A DNA stretch of 13,819 nt from Candidatus Kaiserbacteria bacterium (lineage in GTDB: Bacteria; Patescibacteriota; Minisyncoccia; Phycocordibacterales; UBA2100), in contig DPYD01000046.1 in NCBI GenBank assembly GCA_003545515.1, forward strand, positions 1 through 13,819. Reading direction: 5' to 3'. Numbering within the stretch: position 1 is the first letter of the stretch; each line of letters opens with the position of its first letter. This document shows positions 13,352 through 13,819 of the stretch, in pieces. A program made the translations under genes and the position numbers. The notes beneath the pieces were generated by a model. That model did no database searches, had not been told where the DNA came from, and worked only from the letters and a program-made list of their open reading frames with translations.

Positions 13352-13399
13352 CAGCTGCACACATGTTTAGTTAAATGGTTGCTATTGCGTTCTCACATC

Positions 13400-13427
13400 C
13401 AATACTTAATCGATAAGTTAAGTATTG
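13400..13427. other. 10-bp inverted repeat (possible operator or hairpin)
   Basis: CAATACTTAA (13400-13409) and TTAAGTATTG (13418-13427) are perfect inverse complements with an eight-base centre. The symmetric A/T-rich form about 75 bases upstream of a gene would suit a dimeric repressor site; no T-tract follows, so a terminator is less likely. Confidence 0.4.
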
Positions 13428-13446
13428 AGATTTAGTCAGGATGGTC

Positions 13447-13478
13447 GGAAGGAGGGGGAAAGAGAGAAAGAAAAAGGA
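13447..13478 (+). other. 32-base polypurine tract
   Basis: The tract from GGAAGGAGGGGG to AAAAAGGA contains no pyrimidine. It includes AGGAGG, but that lies about 50 bases upstream of the ATG at 13504, too far to act as its RBS. It precedes the -10-like TAGAAT (13492-13497). Confidence 0.5.
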
Positions 13479-13491
13479 TGGAATAGTTTGT

Positions 13492-13497
13492 TAGAAT
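13492..13497 (+). promoter_or_regulatory. -10-like box before the metallopeptidase gene
   Basis: TAGAAT, with five of six consensus bases, is followed by the six bases CACCTC and the ATG at 13504. The -35 region is not recognisable. Confidence 0.4.
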
Positions 13498-13503
13498 CAC
13501 CTC

Positions 13504-13819
13504 ATGGAAAGGGAAAAATTCGAGAAACTAGTGTCCGAAGGGTATGAGTGCCTGCCCGAATGGGTGCGGGAAAAGATAAAGAACGTCGCGCTTCTTGTGG
13601 AGGACGAACCGTCGGCAGAGGACAGAAAGGAACAAGGGCTCGCGGAAGGTGAGACTCTTCTCGGACTCTACAAAGGCATCCCGCTCTCCGAGCGCGGAGA
13701 ACAGTACGGGGTCGGAATGACTTTACCGGATACCATCACTCTTTATCAGCGGCCTATTGAAGTGTCGGCTGAAGAAGAACTCCATAACGATATCGTAAGT
13801 CGTTATAACGACTTACGAT
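13504..13819 (+). CDS. Zincin-type metallopeptidase family protein (3' truncated)
   Basis: The frame starts MEREKFEKLVSEGYECLPEW and runs off the window after 105 residues. It resembles the small bacterial metallopeptidase family PF06262: VALLVEDEPSAEDR, then LLGLYKGIPLSERG, then LPDTITLYQRPIEV and EEEL. In that family an HExxH zinc motif follows directly after this point; here the sequence ends just before it. The last codons (VSRYNDLR) come from a perfect palindrome and probably do not belong to the real protein. Family assignment is from remembered motif order and was not checked by search. The ATG at 13504 lies six bases after TAGAAT. Confidence 0.7.
   Translation, partial: MEREKFEKLVSEGYECLPEWVREKIKNVALLVEDEPSAEDRKEQGLAEGETLLGLYKGIPLSERGEQYGVGMTLPDTITLYQRPIEVSAEEELHNDIVSRYNDLR
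13792..13819. repeat. Perfect 28-bp palindrome at the end of the window
   Basis: ATCGTAAGTCGTTA is followed immediately by its own reverse complement TAACGACTTACGAT, ending at the last base. It falls inside the metallopeptidase frame, where the zinc-binding motif should begin. A fold-back artefact at a contig end is the simplest explanation. Confidence 0.85.

Noticed and set aside
1-13819. CRISPR array, tRNA, rRNA or transposase genes
   Set aside because: I saw no regularly spaced direct repeats, no tRNA- or rRNA-like sequences and no transposase or integrase frame in the window.

Overview
The window looks like chromosomal DNA from a Patescibacteria/CPR bacterium, most likely a Parcubacteria-type lineage. 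This is inferred from protein content, not from a marker search: a stand-alone AICAR transformylase, a cupredoxin without the usual copper ligands, a metal-ligand-poor MBL-fold protein, a long S21, a four-repeat S1, a degenerate HisRS-like protein, ftsA-ftsZ outside a murein gene cluster, and few Shine-Dalgarno sequences. The right end appears to be a contig end, because the sequence stops in a perfect palindrome inside a gene. Left block (1-1216, + strand): the C-terminal part of a cupredoxin-like protein, then a PurH transformylase domain. They converge on a large minus-strand block running from lepB down to trxB (7710 to 1242). In its direction of transcription that block reads signal peptidase I, a HisRS-like protein, S21, the rRNA maturation RNase YbeY, FtsA, FtsZ and a thioredoxin-reductase-like flavoprotein. 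It joins protein export, ribosome maturation, cell division and redox control. Pth (+) lies divergently from lepB and converges on rpsA (-), so translation functions dominate the middle. The stretch 9754-10507 is not empty. It holds a self-contained minus-strand unit: a promoter, an RBS-sequestering hairpin, a 46-codon GC3-rich ORF and a rho-independent terminator. Beside it is a plus-strand promoter with two mini-ORFs. The second mini-ORF is a truncated second copy of the 5' end of the MBL-fold gene that follows. The + strand then carries the MBL-fold gene, a small single-pass membrane protein and lysyl-tRNA synthetase. After lysS come a possible 40-codon ORF, the second copy of an 88/92-bp structured repeat (first copy upstream of pth), an inverted repeat, a polypurine tract, and the start of a zincin-type metallopeptidase cut off by the terminal palindrome. 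Three signals deserve most attention: the two-hairpin repeat, the compact riboregulated small-ORF unit with its neighbouring gene fragment, and the start-site architecture. In the last, -10-like boxes often sit 5-9 nt from start codons, a CTGYAAGCTA motif recurs before starts, and ftsZ is preceded by a five-codon leader ORF with a strong SD.
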